DNA of 25,063 nt from CALBZH01 sp964538515 (GTDB lineage Bacteria; Desulfobacterota; Syntrophobacteria; Syntrophobacterales; Syntrophobacteraceae): contig CAZIEW010000078.1 of NCBI GenBank assembly GCA_964538515.1, forward strand, positions 1 through 25,063, read 5' to 3'. This document shows, piece after piece, positions 14,721-23,472 of this stretch. The notes beneath the pieces were generated by a model. That model had not been told where the DNA came from, did not search any database, and was given only the letters and a program-made list of their open reading frames with translations. Numbering within the stretch: position 1 is the first letter of the stretch; each line of letters opens with the position of its first letter. Position numbers and translations under genes: made by a program.

Positions 14721-15611
14721 ATGAGCGATCCCCGCGAGGCAGACCGATTTGGCCACTCGAAGCGACTCTACGTCTATGAATGCCGCGGGGTGGGGCTACC
14801 CCGCCAAGAGCCATCCCACCCTCATTTTCTCGGGATCTGGTCCGAACCGCCCCATTACTACTACCTGTTTTTTTCGGAGCCGGCCCTGCCCTTTGTGACC
14901 GAGTGGATTCCTGGTGAGCCCGGCTGGCATCTGGAAGGGCATTACGATCTCGATTATTCCCAGTGGCAGCAGCTGCCCGATGCCGATCAGGCGGTAGGCC
15001 CCTTCGTCGTTTCCCTTTCTCGACAATGCGCTTCTTCCACCGCTGAACGACCTGCCGGAGACGGACTGCTGATCACTCTGGATCCGGGTCTGGTCTTCGG
15101 ATCCGGGCTTCACCCGACAACAAGGGGCTCTCTCCTCGCGATTTCGCATTGGCTCGCGACCGGGAGAGCTCAGACGGCTCTTGACTTCGGCACGGGAACG
15201 GGAATCCTGGCACTGGCCTGCGCCGTCTGTGGCGCGAAGCGGGTCTTGGCCGTGGATTGCAACCCCCTCGCCGTTCGCGCCGCCCTCAAGAACGCGGCAA
15301 AGAACCGATTGCAGCACAGGATCACGGGCATCGCCGCGAGCAGCCTCGGAGCGTTCTCATCCCCCCAGGATCTTCTCGTCATGAACATCGAATGGCCTTC
15401 TCTGCTCCAAGTGCTCCAGGAAGGGCTGTGGACCCGGCATACGGCCATCATCGCAAGCGGATACCTGAAACACCTGGAAGGGGAAGTCATGACGCGCTTT
15501 TCCCTCCCCGGCTCCCATCGCCTCGCCTGGCGCCACGAAGAAGACGGGTGGCCCACCCTGATTTTTGCCTCCGAAACCCCACTGCCAGGCACCTTTTCTG
15601 CCACGGACTGA
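14721..15611 (+). CDS. PrmA-like (ribosomal protein L11) SAM-dependent methyltransferase
   Basis: The 296-residue protein has an unusual N-terminal region (1-115, rich in Tyr/Trp/Pro), then a PrmA-type catalytic half. DPGLVFGSGLHPTT (121-134) matches the substrate/SAM loop of L11 methyltransferases, and DFGTGTGILALA (155-166) is SAM motif I. MNIEWPSLLQVL sits where the family has its N-I/L motif. PrmA trimethylates L11; the divergent N-terminus, which in PrmA positions L11, leaves the substrate here open. The ATG has only a weak upstream site. It lies 32 bases after fliW, so it may share that transcript. PrmA family is firm, the exact target is not. Confidence 0.85.
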   Translation: MSDPREADRFGHSKRLYVYECRGVGLPRQEPSHPHFLGIWSEPPHYYYLFFSEPALPFVTEWIPGEPGWHLEGHYDLDYSQWQQLPDADQAVGPFVVSLSRQCASSTAERPAGDGLLITLDPGLVFGSGLHPTTRGSLLAISHWLATGRAQTALDFGTGTGILALACAVCGAKRVLAVDCNPLAVRAALKNAAKNRLQHRITGIAASSLGAFSSPQDLLVMNIEWPSLLQVLQEGLWTRHTAIIASGYLKHLEGEVMTRFSLPGSHRLAWRHEEDGWPTLIFASETPLPGTFSATD

Positions 15612-15680
15612 AGGAGCGGACTGGAAACGAGGACACTTACCCGTACATCCCCAACACGAGCATACAACAGGGAGCAAGAA

Positions 15681-16508
15681 ATGGGATTGTTGAAAGTGAA
15701 CCTGGATGCCTGCGATCGGGACGGAATCTGCGTAGCCGTTTGCCCGATCGGGATCCTCGATCTTGATGCCGAACGGGGACCGTACGTTCGGGACCGTTCG
15801 GCTCAGTTCTGTCTTGCGTGCGGCCATTGTGTGGCCGTGTGTCCCAAGGGCGCGCTCGACAACGTGCGAAGTCCGATTTCGGCGCACGAGACGCTCCCAC
15901 CGGGGCCCATTGTCGACCCCGGAACCGCCTACCATTTCCTCCGGGCAAGACGCTCCATACGCTGTTACGAGCCGACACCGGTTCCCAGAGACCTGCTGCT
16001 CCGATTGCTCGATATCGCCCGCTACGCCCCATCGGGCCACAATTCTCAGGGAATTTCCTACCTGGTCGTCGAAGGTCGGGAACGGCTCGAATCGGTATGC
16101 GGTTTTGTTCTCGAATGGATGCGGAAGACCATCGAAGAACAGCCGGAGTCTGCCAACCAATGGCACATGCCCGGCATCGTCAAGGCATGGGAGCGAGGCG
16201 AGGATCGCATCCTGCGCAAGGCCCCGCACCTGGTCGTGGCTTACGCTCCCAAAGACTTGCGCCCGGCCCTGATCAGCACCTGTCTGGCTCTGGAATACGT
16301 GGAGCTCTATGCGCCGACCCTGGGCCTCGGGACCTGCTGGGCAGGGTTCGCGCAAATCTGCGCACAGCAATACCCAAGGCTTAGGGAATACCTGGGAATT
16401 CCTCAGGAAAAAGCTGTGACGGGAATGCTCATGGTGGGTTATCCGAGGGTCCGTTACCACCGAGCCCCATCGCGAAACCCGCTGGATGTCAAATGGCTTT
16501 CTAGTTGA
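15681..16508 (+). CDS. Nitroreductase-family flavoprotein with N-terminal ferredoxin domain
   Basis: The 275-residue protein joins a two-cluster ferredoxin domain (1-60) to a nitroreductase FMN domain (85-275). The second cluster has Cys44/47/50/54. The first has Cys11, Cys17 and Cys21, with Asp14 where the second Cys would be, a CxxDxxC pattern that in some ferredoxins gives a three-iron or Asp-ligated cluster. The FMN half shows RARRSIRCYEPTPVP and ARYAPSGHNSQ, the usual phosphate- and flavin-binding stretches. Proteins of this build are common in anaerobes; physiological substrates are mostly unknown. GGGAG precedes the ATG. The stop overlaps the 3' end of mreB by eight bases, tail to tail. 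Confidence 0.92.
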   Translation: MGLLKVNLDACDRDGICVAVCPIGILDLDAERGPYVRDRSAQFCLACGHCVAVCPKGALDNVRSPISAHETLPPGPIVDPGTAYHFLRARRSIRCYEPTPVPRDLLLRLLDIARYAPSGHNSQGISYLVVEGRERLESVCGFVLEWMRKTIEEQPESANQWHMPGIVKAWERGEDRILRKAPHLVVAYAPKDLRPALISTCLALEYVELYAPTLGLGTCWAGFAQICAQQYPRLREYLGIPQEKAVTGMLMVGYPRVRYHRAPSRNPLDVKWLSS

Positions 16509-17523
16509 TGAAGACCTGGCGGTAATAGTCCGTGTGGTCGATGACGGCGCCGGCTCCGCGCACGATGGCGGTGAGGGGATCGTCCGCGATGTTGACCCTG
16601 AGGCTCGTGATGTCGTTGAGGAGTCGGTCCAGCCCCCGAATCAAGGCGCCGCCCCCGGCAAGCCAGAAGCCTCGATCGTGGATGTCGGCGGCCAGATCCG
16701 GGGGTGTTTTCTCCAGAGCGCGCTTCACCGCTTCCACGATCGAAAAGATGGGCTCCTTGATGGCCTCGCGAATCTCTTCATCGGTTACGGAAAAGGTCTT
16801 GGGGATGCCGGTGAGGATCTCTTTCCCTGTGATGTCGATGGATTCGGGCGAATCCAGGGGTGCCGCCGTCCCGATTTTCATCTTGACGGTTTCCGCCAGC
16901 GTTTCGCTGATGATCATCTGCCGCTCACGCTGAATGTAGCGGAGAATGGCTTCATTGGCTTCGTCACCCGCCACGCGCACCGATTCGCTGTACGCCACGG
17001 CGAACATGGAGATCACGGCCACTTCGGTCGTGCCCCCTCCGATGTCCACGATCATGTTCCCGAAAGGCTGATCGACCGGCAGCCCGGCGCCGATCGCCGC
17101 AGCCATGGGCTCTTCCACAAGATGGATCTGACGCGCCCCGGCCTGCTCGGCCGCTTCGATGACCGCCCGCTTCTCCACGGAGGTGATTCCCGTCGGCACC
17201 GCCACGACCAGTCGAGGCCGCACCAGCTGACGTCGCTTCAGCACTTTGAGCAAGAAGTACTTGATCATCACGCTGGTCACCTCGAAGTCAGCGATAACGC
17301 CGTCTTTCAGGGGCCGTATCGTGACGATCCTTTGGCCATGGCGTCCGATGATGCTGCGTGCTTCGTGCCCGACCGCAATCACCTGATGCGTGTCCTGGTT
17401 GATGGCGACAACCGAAGGCTCATTGAGAACGATGCCCTTCCCTCTCAAATAGATCAGTGTATTCGCTGTACCGAGATCCATGGCGAGATCTTTGGAGAAG
17501 TACCCGAAGAATCGTTCAAACAT
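16501..17523 (-). CDS. mreB: MreB-family actin-like cell-shape protein
   Basis: The 340-residue protein carries the MreB/actin nucleotide motifs: DLGTANTLIY near the start (phosphate 1), VDIGGGTTEVAVI (phosphate 2) and LAGGGALIRGLD (adenosine). It starts MFERFFGYFSKD, an amphipathic membrane-binding helix. MreB filaments guide lateral wall synthesis. The gene lies 84 bases after the GAF/GGDEF-like gene on the same strand. mreC and mreD are not in the window, so this may be a stand-alone paralogue. AAGGA is only two bases from the ATG. The motifs at the C-terminus (TAIVRGAGAVID) vary from the more common ARGTGRALE. Family call is firm. Confidence 0.95.
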   Translation of the reverse strand: MFERFFGYFSKDLAMDLGTANTLIYLRGKGIVLNEPSVVAINQDTHQVIAVGHEARSIIGRHGQRIVTIRPLKDGVIADFEVTSVMIKYFLLKVLKRRQLVRPRLVVAVPTGITSVEKRAVIEAAEQAGARQIHLVEEPMAAAIGAGLPVDQPFGNMIVDIGGGTTEVAVISMFAVAYSESVRVAGDEANEAILRYIQRERQMIISETLAETVKMKIGTAAPLDSPESIDITGKEILTGIPKTFSVTDEEIREAIKEPIFSIVEAVKRALEKTPPDLAADIHDRGFWLAGGGALIRGLDRLLNDITSLRVNIADDPLTAIVRGAGAVIDHTDYYRQVFIN

Positions 17524-17607
17524 GGATGGTCCTTCTTGTCTGTCTATCCATCAGCACTGGGTTAACGGGCGTAGAGTCTATAGACAATGCCGAAGCCGGT
17601 CAATCGT

Positions 17608-19071
17608 TTATTGCCCTGCCTTGGCGGATTTCTCCGATCGCTGGGTGGGTCGAAACGAGGCGTAGAGACGATTGTTGGCGATCGGCCAGAGCTCGTCGGG
17701 ACGCGTCCCATCCTGGGGGAACCCCGCCATGCCGATGTAAGACAGAAGCCGAATGCCCCTGACCTTGGAGCTGATCACGCGCTGCGCCTTTTCCGCCAGC
17801 TCGGCCAAGTGAGACTCCGCTTCGAGCGTCGTCATGCCGGGCATGAGGAAGCCGAAACGGTTCTCCGCGAGCTGACCGACCAGAACCGACGGCGGAAGGT
17901 CCTTGCATAAGGCGTTGACCATCTCCATTTGCCACCTGCGAACGTCTCGTGGCGGGACTTTGGTGAACAGGATCTGCCACGGCTCGTATTGGATGAGCGC
18001 CAGGACCAGCGGCGTGCTGTTCTGCATGGACGAAGCGACGATCCCGTCCACCCGGCCCTCGAATGTCAGCCCGTTCAAAAGGCCCGATGACAAGTCGTAC
18101 GTCTTCAGGTGGTAGCACTCTTCATTGAAGCAGCAATGCTCCAGGCGAAGCTTGGCATATTCGAGAACATGCGTGACGCCGTACTGCTCCTCGCTGGTCC
18201 ACTCCTGGGGCTGTCGAGTCAGGAAGGAAAGCGAGACGGTGTGCCCGAGGGACATTTCGCTCTGAAGACTCCAAAAGGTCCCCTGGTGGGGAAACGCCTC
18301 GGTGGACACAAGCAGAAAATGGTCGGCCGTATTGGGGTTGAGCTTGGTGATCTGCAGGCTCTTGCGGTTCTGAAAAACCCATCCGATGAGCCCCTGCCCG
18401 ATCGCATAGTTCTGGTTGACCAAACCCCGGGGAACGCTTTGGGTCGCGGCCACGGTGTGAAAATACGGGGATTCAGGATCCCGGATGGCTAGAAACCCGT
18501 AATCGGCTTTGAGAAACCTCGCGCTCTCGTCGACCAGGGCCTGGCAATACGCATCCAGCGCGTCCTCTGAAAAGCCGGCTTGGTCCAGGCGATGCCAATA
18601 ATCGAAAAGCTGCGCGTAGCCTTCCTGCTGCGCCATGCAGTCCTGCCGTTCGAGAAGGTGCTCGAGCACGCCTCCAACTTCCCGGATCCACTTCTGCTGC
18701 TTGTCGTTGAAGCCCCAGGCATATTTCGTGTCGACATAAAGAACGCCTTTCCCATCTCCCACCGGCACGACGAAAACGCCCTTGATGTGAGACTCCCCCT
18801 CACGATAAAAAGGAACGGTCGTCGTCAGGTTGAGCGCGTTCTCCTGCAGCTTGTCGAGATGGATCGTTTGACCAACCTTTTGCGTCTGGGCCAGGATCCC
18901 ACTCTGGTCGAGCGGCAGGGACACGCTCTCGGGCAGGAACTTGCTGAGACTCTGCGATGCGGCCATGTTCAGCCTCCTGGCCTTGGGATCGAGGAGAAAG
19001 AAGGCTGCGGTATACGCTTCGAGAATATTGCTCAGCAAGTCAATGAGACGCTGGTAAGGATTCGATTCCAT
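17608..19071 (-). CDS. Double-GAF sensor with degenerate GGDEF domain
   Basis: The 487-residue protein appears to hold two GAF-like domains (about 8-145 and 165-320) and a C-terminal diguanylate-cyclase-like domain (about 325-480). The latter is recognisable from DLSSGLLNGLTFEGRV, GFLMPG and IGMAGFPQDGTRPDELWPIANNRLYAS. The signature active-site loop is LAENRF (401-406) instead of GGDEF, and the metal-binding residues are missing, so it should not make c-di-GMP. It may bind nucleotide or act by protein contact. No signal peptide or membrane helix is seen, so it is cytosolic. It precedes mreB on the same strand, with an 84-base gap, and may form a two-gene unit with it. Confidence 0.75.
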   Translation of the reverse strand: MESNPYQRLIDLLSNILEAYTAAFFLLDPKARRLNMAASQSLSKFLPESVSLPLDQSGILAQTQKVGQTIHLDKLQENALNLTTTVPFYREGESHIKGVFVVPVGDGKGVLYVDTKYAWGFNDKQQKWIREVGGVLEHLLERQDCMAQQEGYAQLFDYWHRLDQAGFSEDALDAYCQALVDESARFLKADYGFLAIRDPESPYFHTVAATQSVPRGLVNQNYAIGQGLIGWVFQNRKSLQITKLNPNTADHFLLVSTEAFPHQGTFWSLQSEMSLGHTVSLSFLTRQPQEWTSEEQYGVTHVLEYAKLRLEHCCFNEECYHLKTYDLSSGLLNGLTFEGRVDGIVASSMQNSTPLVLALIQYEPWQILFTKVPPRDVRRWQMEMVNALCKDLPPSVLVGQLAENRFGFLMPGMTTLEAESHLAELAEKAQRVISSKVRGIRLLSYIGMAGFPQDGTRPDELWPIANNRLYASFRPTQRSEKSAKAGQ

Positions 19072-19348
19072 ACCCGGGAGCTCGTTCTATTGGAAAGTGC
19101 CTTGCTCATTATGGTTCGCCATGCCGCCGGTCCTGCGCACGAGAGCGAGAAGGGTCAATGTTCCCGAAGCGTTGCCCCTCGCCGGAGCTCCCGTTCCTCC
19201 AGCTCTCACCGGATATTGCCTTCATGAAGGTCAAGGACGTTGAGACAGGCATTTCCGGAGCAGCGAAACGAGCCCGGAGCACAGAACGTGCTTTGCAGGA
19301 TAGCTCTGTGAATAGATGAGATGGCCTCAAATGTAAAGCGGGAATGCG

Positions 19349-21172
19349 ATGGGAAGGATTGCTGTCCTACCGGACACCCTGTGCAACCAGATCGCGGCGG
19401 GCGAAGTCGTGGAGCGACCCGCTGCCGTGGTGAAGGAGCTCGTGGAGAATGCCATCGACGCCGGAGGGCGCAGGATCTCGGTGGCCGTGATCCAGGGCGG
19501 CCGCAAGGAGGTCCGCGTCCTCGACAACGGCACCGGGATGGCCCAGGAAGATGCGCTCCTTTCCATTGAGCGTCACGCGACGAGCAAGATTCGTTCAAGC
19601 GCCGATCTGCAATCCATCCATTCCTTGGGCTTCCGGGGTGAAGCACTCCCCAGCATTGCGGCAGTATCCCGTTTTGAGCTGACCACGCGGGAGGCGAGCG
19701 CCGTTTCGGGGACGCAAGTCATCGTCGAAGGGGGTGTTCTGAAGAAAGTCAAAGAGGTCGGCTGTCCGGCGGGAACCCAAGTTGTCGTTCGGGACCTCTT
19801 CTTCAATCTCCCGGCCCGGCGCAAGTTTCTGCGAACCGTCGAAACCGAGACGTCCTACATCAACGACCAGTTCCTTCGACTCGCCATGCCCCATCCCGAC
19901 ATTCATTTCCAATTGGCCCATCAGGACCGGATGCTGTATGACTTCCCGCAGGCCCGCTCGCTGGCGGCCCGAGTGGGTCAGGCTCTCGGGGGAAACGTCC
20001 ACGCCAGGCTGCGGCCCATTTCTTCGCAAAACGGCGCGCTCCGGACGGAAGGACTGCTGAGCCCTCCCGATGTTCATCGGGCTACGGGCCAGTCGATTTT
20101 CGCCTATGTCAACGGCCGCTCCGTCCGTGACCGGACCCTGCACCACGCCATCTTAAGCGCCTATGAAACGCTTCTGCCCAAGGGGAAGTTTCCCGTCGTG
20201 GTCCTCTTTCTCGAGCTGGATCCACTGCTCGTGGATGTCAACGTGCATCCGACCAAGCGAGAGGTCCGCTTCCGAAACCCCGGAGAAGTCCTGGAGGCCG
20301 TACGGACTGCCGTGAGGTCGGCACTGACCGGGCTGGGGAGCGTACCGCTCATGGCCCCTCGACCCGAAGCAGCACCGGCATATCAGCGGTCCGCCTGGAG
20401 CAAGCCGGCCTCCTTTCTCGAACCGCAAACCCCGTTGGTCGGGCACGCGGTCGGCGCGGTGGCCCCTGAGCCGTCGCTCGCCCCGCAACAAACGGTCTTT
20501 CCCGCCCCTTTTGCTCCCTTCCGACGGCCGCAATCGCAGCCGGGCGGCTCTCTGCCCGCCCCCCTCGGCCCCGGCGAGCACGAGACCAAACCGGAGCGGC
20601 ACTTTTCCCGCTTGCCGGTCCTTGGCCAGCTCGCCAACACCTACATTCTGCTCGAGGCACCGGACGGTCTTGTCTTGGTCGACCAGCACGCAGCCCACGA
20701 GCGGATTCTCTTCGACGCCCTCTCATCCCAGTCCGAGCGCAAGCCCGCACAGCGACTCCTAAGATCCGTCGTTGTGGACCTGCTCCCCCGGCAGGCCATG
20801 AAGCTCAAGCGGTGGATGGATCGACTCGCGGAGATCGGGTTTGAGATCGAGCCTTTTGGGGGGGATTCGTTCGTCATTCATGCGATGCCCGCGGCTTTGA
20901 GCCATCGCCCCCCGGACCTTGTGGTCCGCGAATTGGTCGAAACGGGCTTCGAGGAGGACAGCCGTCCGAGCTGGGACCTTGTGGCGAGCCTGGCCAAAAG
21001 CGGTTCGTGTCATGACGCCATTAAGGCCGGGGACCGCCTCCACCCCGAAGCCATTCGCCATCTGCTCGAATCCTTGGACCGCACGGACGTCTCGGCAACC
21101 TGCCCGCACGGACGCCCCGTCTGGATCAAGCTTTCCCTGCGCGACATCGAGCGGCTGTTCCTGAGGACGTGA
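19349..21172 (+). CDS. mutL: MutL, DNA mismatch repair ATPase
   Basis: The 607-residue protein has an N-terminal GHKL ATPase with intact motifs: ENAIDAG (33-39), DNGTGM (59-64), HATSK (76-80) and GFRGEAL (94-100). A Pro-rich linker (about 335-415) leads to the dimerisation/endonuclease domain. That domain includes DQHAAHERILFD (from residue 445), close to the metal-binding endonuclease signature but ending in Asp rather than the usual Glu, and CPHGRP (585-590). The gene starts the plus-strand cluster that runs to the window edge; mutS is not present. It lies 277 bases from the divergent GAF gene, an interval with no promoter I can call with confidence. Confidence 0.97.
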   Translation: MGRIAVLPDTLCNQIAAGEVVERPAAVVKELVENAIDAGGRRISVAVIQGGRKEVRVLDNGTGMAQEDALLSIERHATSKIRSSADLQSIHSLGFRGEALPSIAAVSRFELTTREASAVSGTQVIVEGGVLKKVKEVGCPAGTQVVVRDLFFNLPARRKFLRTVETETSYINDQFLRLAMPHPDIHFQLAHQDRMLYDFPQARSLAARVGQALGGNVHARLRPISSQNGALRTEGLLSPPDVHRATGQSIFAYVNGRSVRDRTLHHAILSAYETLLPKGKFPVVVLFLELDPLLVDVNVHPTKREVRFRNPGEVLEAVRTAVRSALTGLGSVPLMAPRPEAAPAYQRSAWSKPASFLEPQTPLVGHAVGAVAPEPSLAPQQTVFPAPFAPFRRPQSQPGGSLPAPLGPGEHETKPERHFSRLPVLGQLANTYILLEAPDGLVLVDQHAAHERILFDALSSQSERKPAQRLLRSVVVDLLPRQAMKLKRWMDRLAEIGFEIEPFGGDSFVIHAMPAALSHRPPDLVVRELVETGFEEDSRPSWDLVASLAKSGSCHDAIKAGDRLHPEAIRHLLESLDRTDVSATCPHGRPVWIKLSLRDIERLFLRT

Positions 21173-21181
21173 CCGATCATC

Positions 21182-22117
21182 ATGGAAAGAGCCGGTGCCT
21201 CGAGCACAACCTCAGAGCCGCCACACACCCGCTGGCCCGATCCCGATTCAAAGGGTATCCCTTTGCCTTCGACACCCTATTTCGTGTCCTTTCGCCCCGA
21301 AATTCCTTTGGACGTGAACCTCCCTGCCTTCACATCGGCGGAGGATCCTGCCGTCCGAGCGCTCTTGAACGGCGCCGCCGGCGTGCTCCTGCCCAACTAC
21401 GTCGCTCCATGGCGCTATGGGTCCATGGTTTCCTGTTGCCGCAGCTGGTTCCCTCGCCTCGGGACTCAGTTCCACTATTGCGGAAAGACCCGCCAGACGG
21501 TACTCTTTTCCGAAATGCGCGTCAGGCATCCCGAGACCCGCATTTTTCAGAGTCCGGAGCATTTGCGGGCCTTTGTCGGCGAGCAGGAGCTTCCCTGGGC
21601 ATTCCCGTTCGTTCTGAAGGGAGACACCGGTGGAGGCGGCAGCAGCGTGTTTCCGGTCCGGGAGCTTGGCGGCCTCCTTCGCGACCTGGCTCGGCTTCCC
21701 TCGGATAAGCCGCTTCTGATTCAGCGGTGGGTCGACCATGGCGGCATGGATCTGAGAGTGGTCGTTTACGGAGCCAAGGCAATCAGCTACTTTCGCATCG
21801 GGGACGGGCAGTTTTACAACAATGTGTGCCGCGGCGGGCGGATCGACTCTGAGATCCACCCCGATCTTCAAGCCAAAGGGGTCAGCGCGGTCCAAGAGCT
21901 GTGTCGTCGCGCCGCAATCGACGTGGCGGGCTTCGACCTCATGTTTCCGGACCCGGGAGATCCCGTCTTTATCGAGGTCAATTTCCATTTCGGCCGCAAA
22001 GGGCTTGGCGGCACCCAGGGCCACCGAAAGCACATCGAAGAAGCCGTCCGGGAATGGCGAAAGCGCTGCCTGGAGCATTATCGATCGGAACAAGGAGCTT
22101 CATTGACTCACAACTGA
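21182..22117 (+). CDS. RimK-like ATP-grasp protein
   Basis: The 311-residue protein starts nine bases after mutL. Its central and C-terminal parts resemble ATP-grasp ligases: VLKGDTGGGGSSV (from residue 144) is the Gly-rich ATP loop, and VFIEVNFHFG (around 262-271) carries the Glu265/Asn267 magnesium ligands. ATP-grasp enzymes form amide or peptide bonds through an acyl-phosphate; RimK adds glutamate to ribosomal protein S6, while relatives modify peptides or cofactors. The substrate is not predictable. The first 40 residues are Pro/Ser-rich and may be disordered. The next gene begins nine bases downstream. Confidence 0.85.
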   Translation: MERAGASSTTSEPPHTRWPDPDSKGIPLPSTPYFVSFRPEIPLDVNLPAFTSAEDPAVRALLNGAAGVLLPNYVAPWRYGSMVSCCRSWFPRLGTQFHYCGKTRQTVLFSEMRVRHPETRIFQSPEHLRAFVGEQELPWAFPFVLKGDTGGGGSSVFPVRELGGLLRDLARLPSDKPLLIQRWVDHGGMDLRVVVYGAKAISYFRIGDGQFYNNVCRGGRIDSEIHPDLQAKGVSAVQELCRRAAIDVAGFDLMFPDPGDPVFIEVNFHFGRKGLGGTQGHRKHIEEAVREWRKRCLEHYRSEQGASLTHN

Positions 22118-22126
22118 GGAGAAACC

Positions 22127-22510
22127 ATGAGACCATTGCTTCTGTTCATCGCCGCCGCATCGGCCCTCACCGGGGCGGGATTGATCTGCTGCCCTGGTTG
22201 CACGCGCAGCCTCTTTCGAAAGACGCTCACCGACACCGATGTGCGCATTCTGTCGTCTTTGCCGCTCTGCCTCGGCGGTGTCCTTCTGCTCAGCGGAATC
22301 GTCGATCCCAGCCTGCTCTCTCTGTACGTGCTGCTCGGCTCGATCGCACTCCTCAAAGGATTTTACCTGCTCTGCGCGCCGCCCGACCAGGTTCGGTCCG
22401 TCATGGGCTGGTGGCGGGAGGGGGCTTCGACGCTGACCCTCACCCTCTACGGAATCGTTTTGATCCTCATCGCCGGCTACATCGGGTGCAGCGCCCTGTT
22501 TCACCGATAG
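22127..22510 (+). CDS. Small four-helix membrane protein of unknown function
   Basis: This 127-residue protein is mostly hydrophobic, with four likely membrane helices (about 3-22, 40-60, 64-84, 100-124). A CCPGCTR motif follows the first helix. GAGGAG stands just before the ATG. It sits between the ATP-grasp and methyltransferase genes in the same direction with short gaps, so it is probably co-transcribed. I do not recognise a named family. The paired cysteines near residue 21-25 are the only unusual feature. Confidence 0.8.
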   Translation: MRPLLLFIAAASALTGAGLICCPGCTRSLFRKTLTDTDVRILSSLPLCLGGVLLLSGIVDPSLLSLYVLLGSIALLKGFYLLCAPPDQVRSVMGWWREGASTLTLTLYGIVLILIAGYIGCSALFHR

Positions 22511-22554
22511 GGGGCGTCGCAGGGCGGATGGTTATGACAGAGAGGTGACATGAG

Positions 22555-23421
22555 ATGACGAAGCTGCTCCCAGACCGGCTCAAAGACTTGTGGCAAAAGG
22601 TCGAGCACCGTGAGCTCAGCCGTGAGCAATTCCAGGCGAGGCAGGAATCCCTGCTCGCCGAGCACCGTGAGCTCTGGCAGGAAGCGCTTATTCTGCCCGG
22701 GCTCAAAGACCTTTCCGCGAGCATCATCGCCGAGCTCTGCCGTTACACCGGGACGAACGATTCGGAAATGATCCGGCGCAGATGCACCGAGGCTCTGAAG
22801 GACCTCAAGGGGGAATGGGGAACCGGGGTCACGGGTCACGACCCCCAGGCCATCGAGCAGTTCTACGATCAGAGCCAGGCCATGACGTATGAGCTCATGT
22901 GGTGGCACACGCTGAGCGATGACGACTCGCCGCTTTCCTACGTTCTGGCCATGGAGCTCGCCAAGGCTCAAGGCTGCAAGGATTTCCTGGATTTCGGGTC
23001 CGGCGTGGGATCCGGCGCCATCCTTTTCGCCCACAACGGCTTCAACGTGACTCTCGCCGACATCAGCTCGACGATGCTCCAGCTTTGCCGCTGGCGCCTG
23101 GAGCAGCGGGGTCTTACCGGGTGCTACCTGGATCTCAAGGAGACAGCACTGCCCGACGGCGCCTTCGACATCGTGTGCGCCATGGACGTTTTCGAGCACC
23201 TGGCCGACCCGGTCGGGACCGTGGACCTCCTGTGGCGCGCCATGAAACCGGGCGGTCTGCTTTACGGTCGTTTTCATGCCGAACAGGACGAAGACCGGCC
23301 GCACCATATCGTTCAGGATTTTCAGCCGACGTTGAAGCGGTTCTCGGAGCTGGGCTTCCGTGAGTTTTGGCGCGACGAATGGCTGTGGGGACACCAGGTA
23401 TTTCAGAAGGGCGAGGTCTAG
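22555..23421 (+). CDS. Class I SAM-dependent methyltransferase
   Basis: The 288-residue protein has a charged helical N-terminus (1-110) of unknown role and a Rossmann methyltransferase domain. FLDFGSGVGSGAILFA (from about residue 144) is SAM motif I, ADISSTML follows as the acidic motif II, and FDIVCAMDVFEHL and MKPGGLLYG are later family motifs. It belongs to the broad UbiE/Methyltransf_11/23 group, which acts on small molecules, lipids or sugars; the substrate is not evident. The gene lies 44 bases after the membrane protein gene and 51 bases before the beta-CASP gene, with GAGAGGTGA upstream. Confidence 0.88.
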   Translation: MTKLLPDRLKDLWQKVEHRELSREQFQARQESLLAEHRELWQEALILPGLKDLSASIIAELCRYTGTNDSEMIRRRCTEALKDLKGEWGTGVTGHDPQAIEQFYDQSQAMTYELMWWHTLSDDDSPLSYVLAMELAKAQGCKDFLDFGSGVGSGAILFAHNGFNVTLADISSTMLQLCRWRLEQRGLTGCYLDLKETALPDGAFDIVCAMDVFEHLADPVGTVDLLWRAMKPGGLLYGRFHAEQDEDRPHHIVQDFQPTLKRFSELGFREFWRDEWLWGHQVFQKGEV

Positions 23422-23472
23422 CGGCAACGGACTGCTCGCCCACTCCACCATCCTATTCCATCGAGGTTTCCC

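Noticed and set aside
15357..16460. Minus-strand frame of 367 codons
   Set aside because: Antisense to the ferredoxin-nitroreductase and the end of the PrmA-like gene; composition looks like a shadow frame.
17576..17585. GTCTATAGAC palindrome upstream of mreB
   Set aside because: A single ten-base palindrome with no second copy or known regulator; too short to call an operator.
22603..22674. GAGCACCGTGAGCTC occurring twice, 57 bases apart
   Set aside because: It lies inside the methyltransferase frame (a multiple of three apart) and encodes a repeated EHREL in a helical stretch. There are only two copies and no array.
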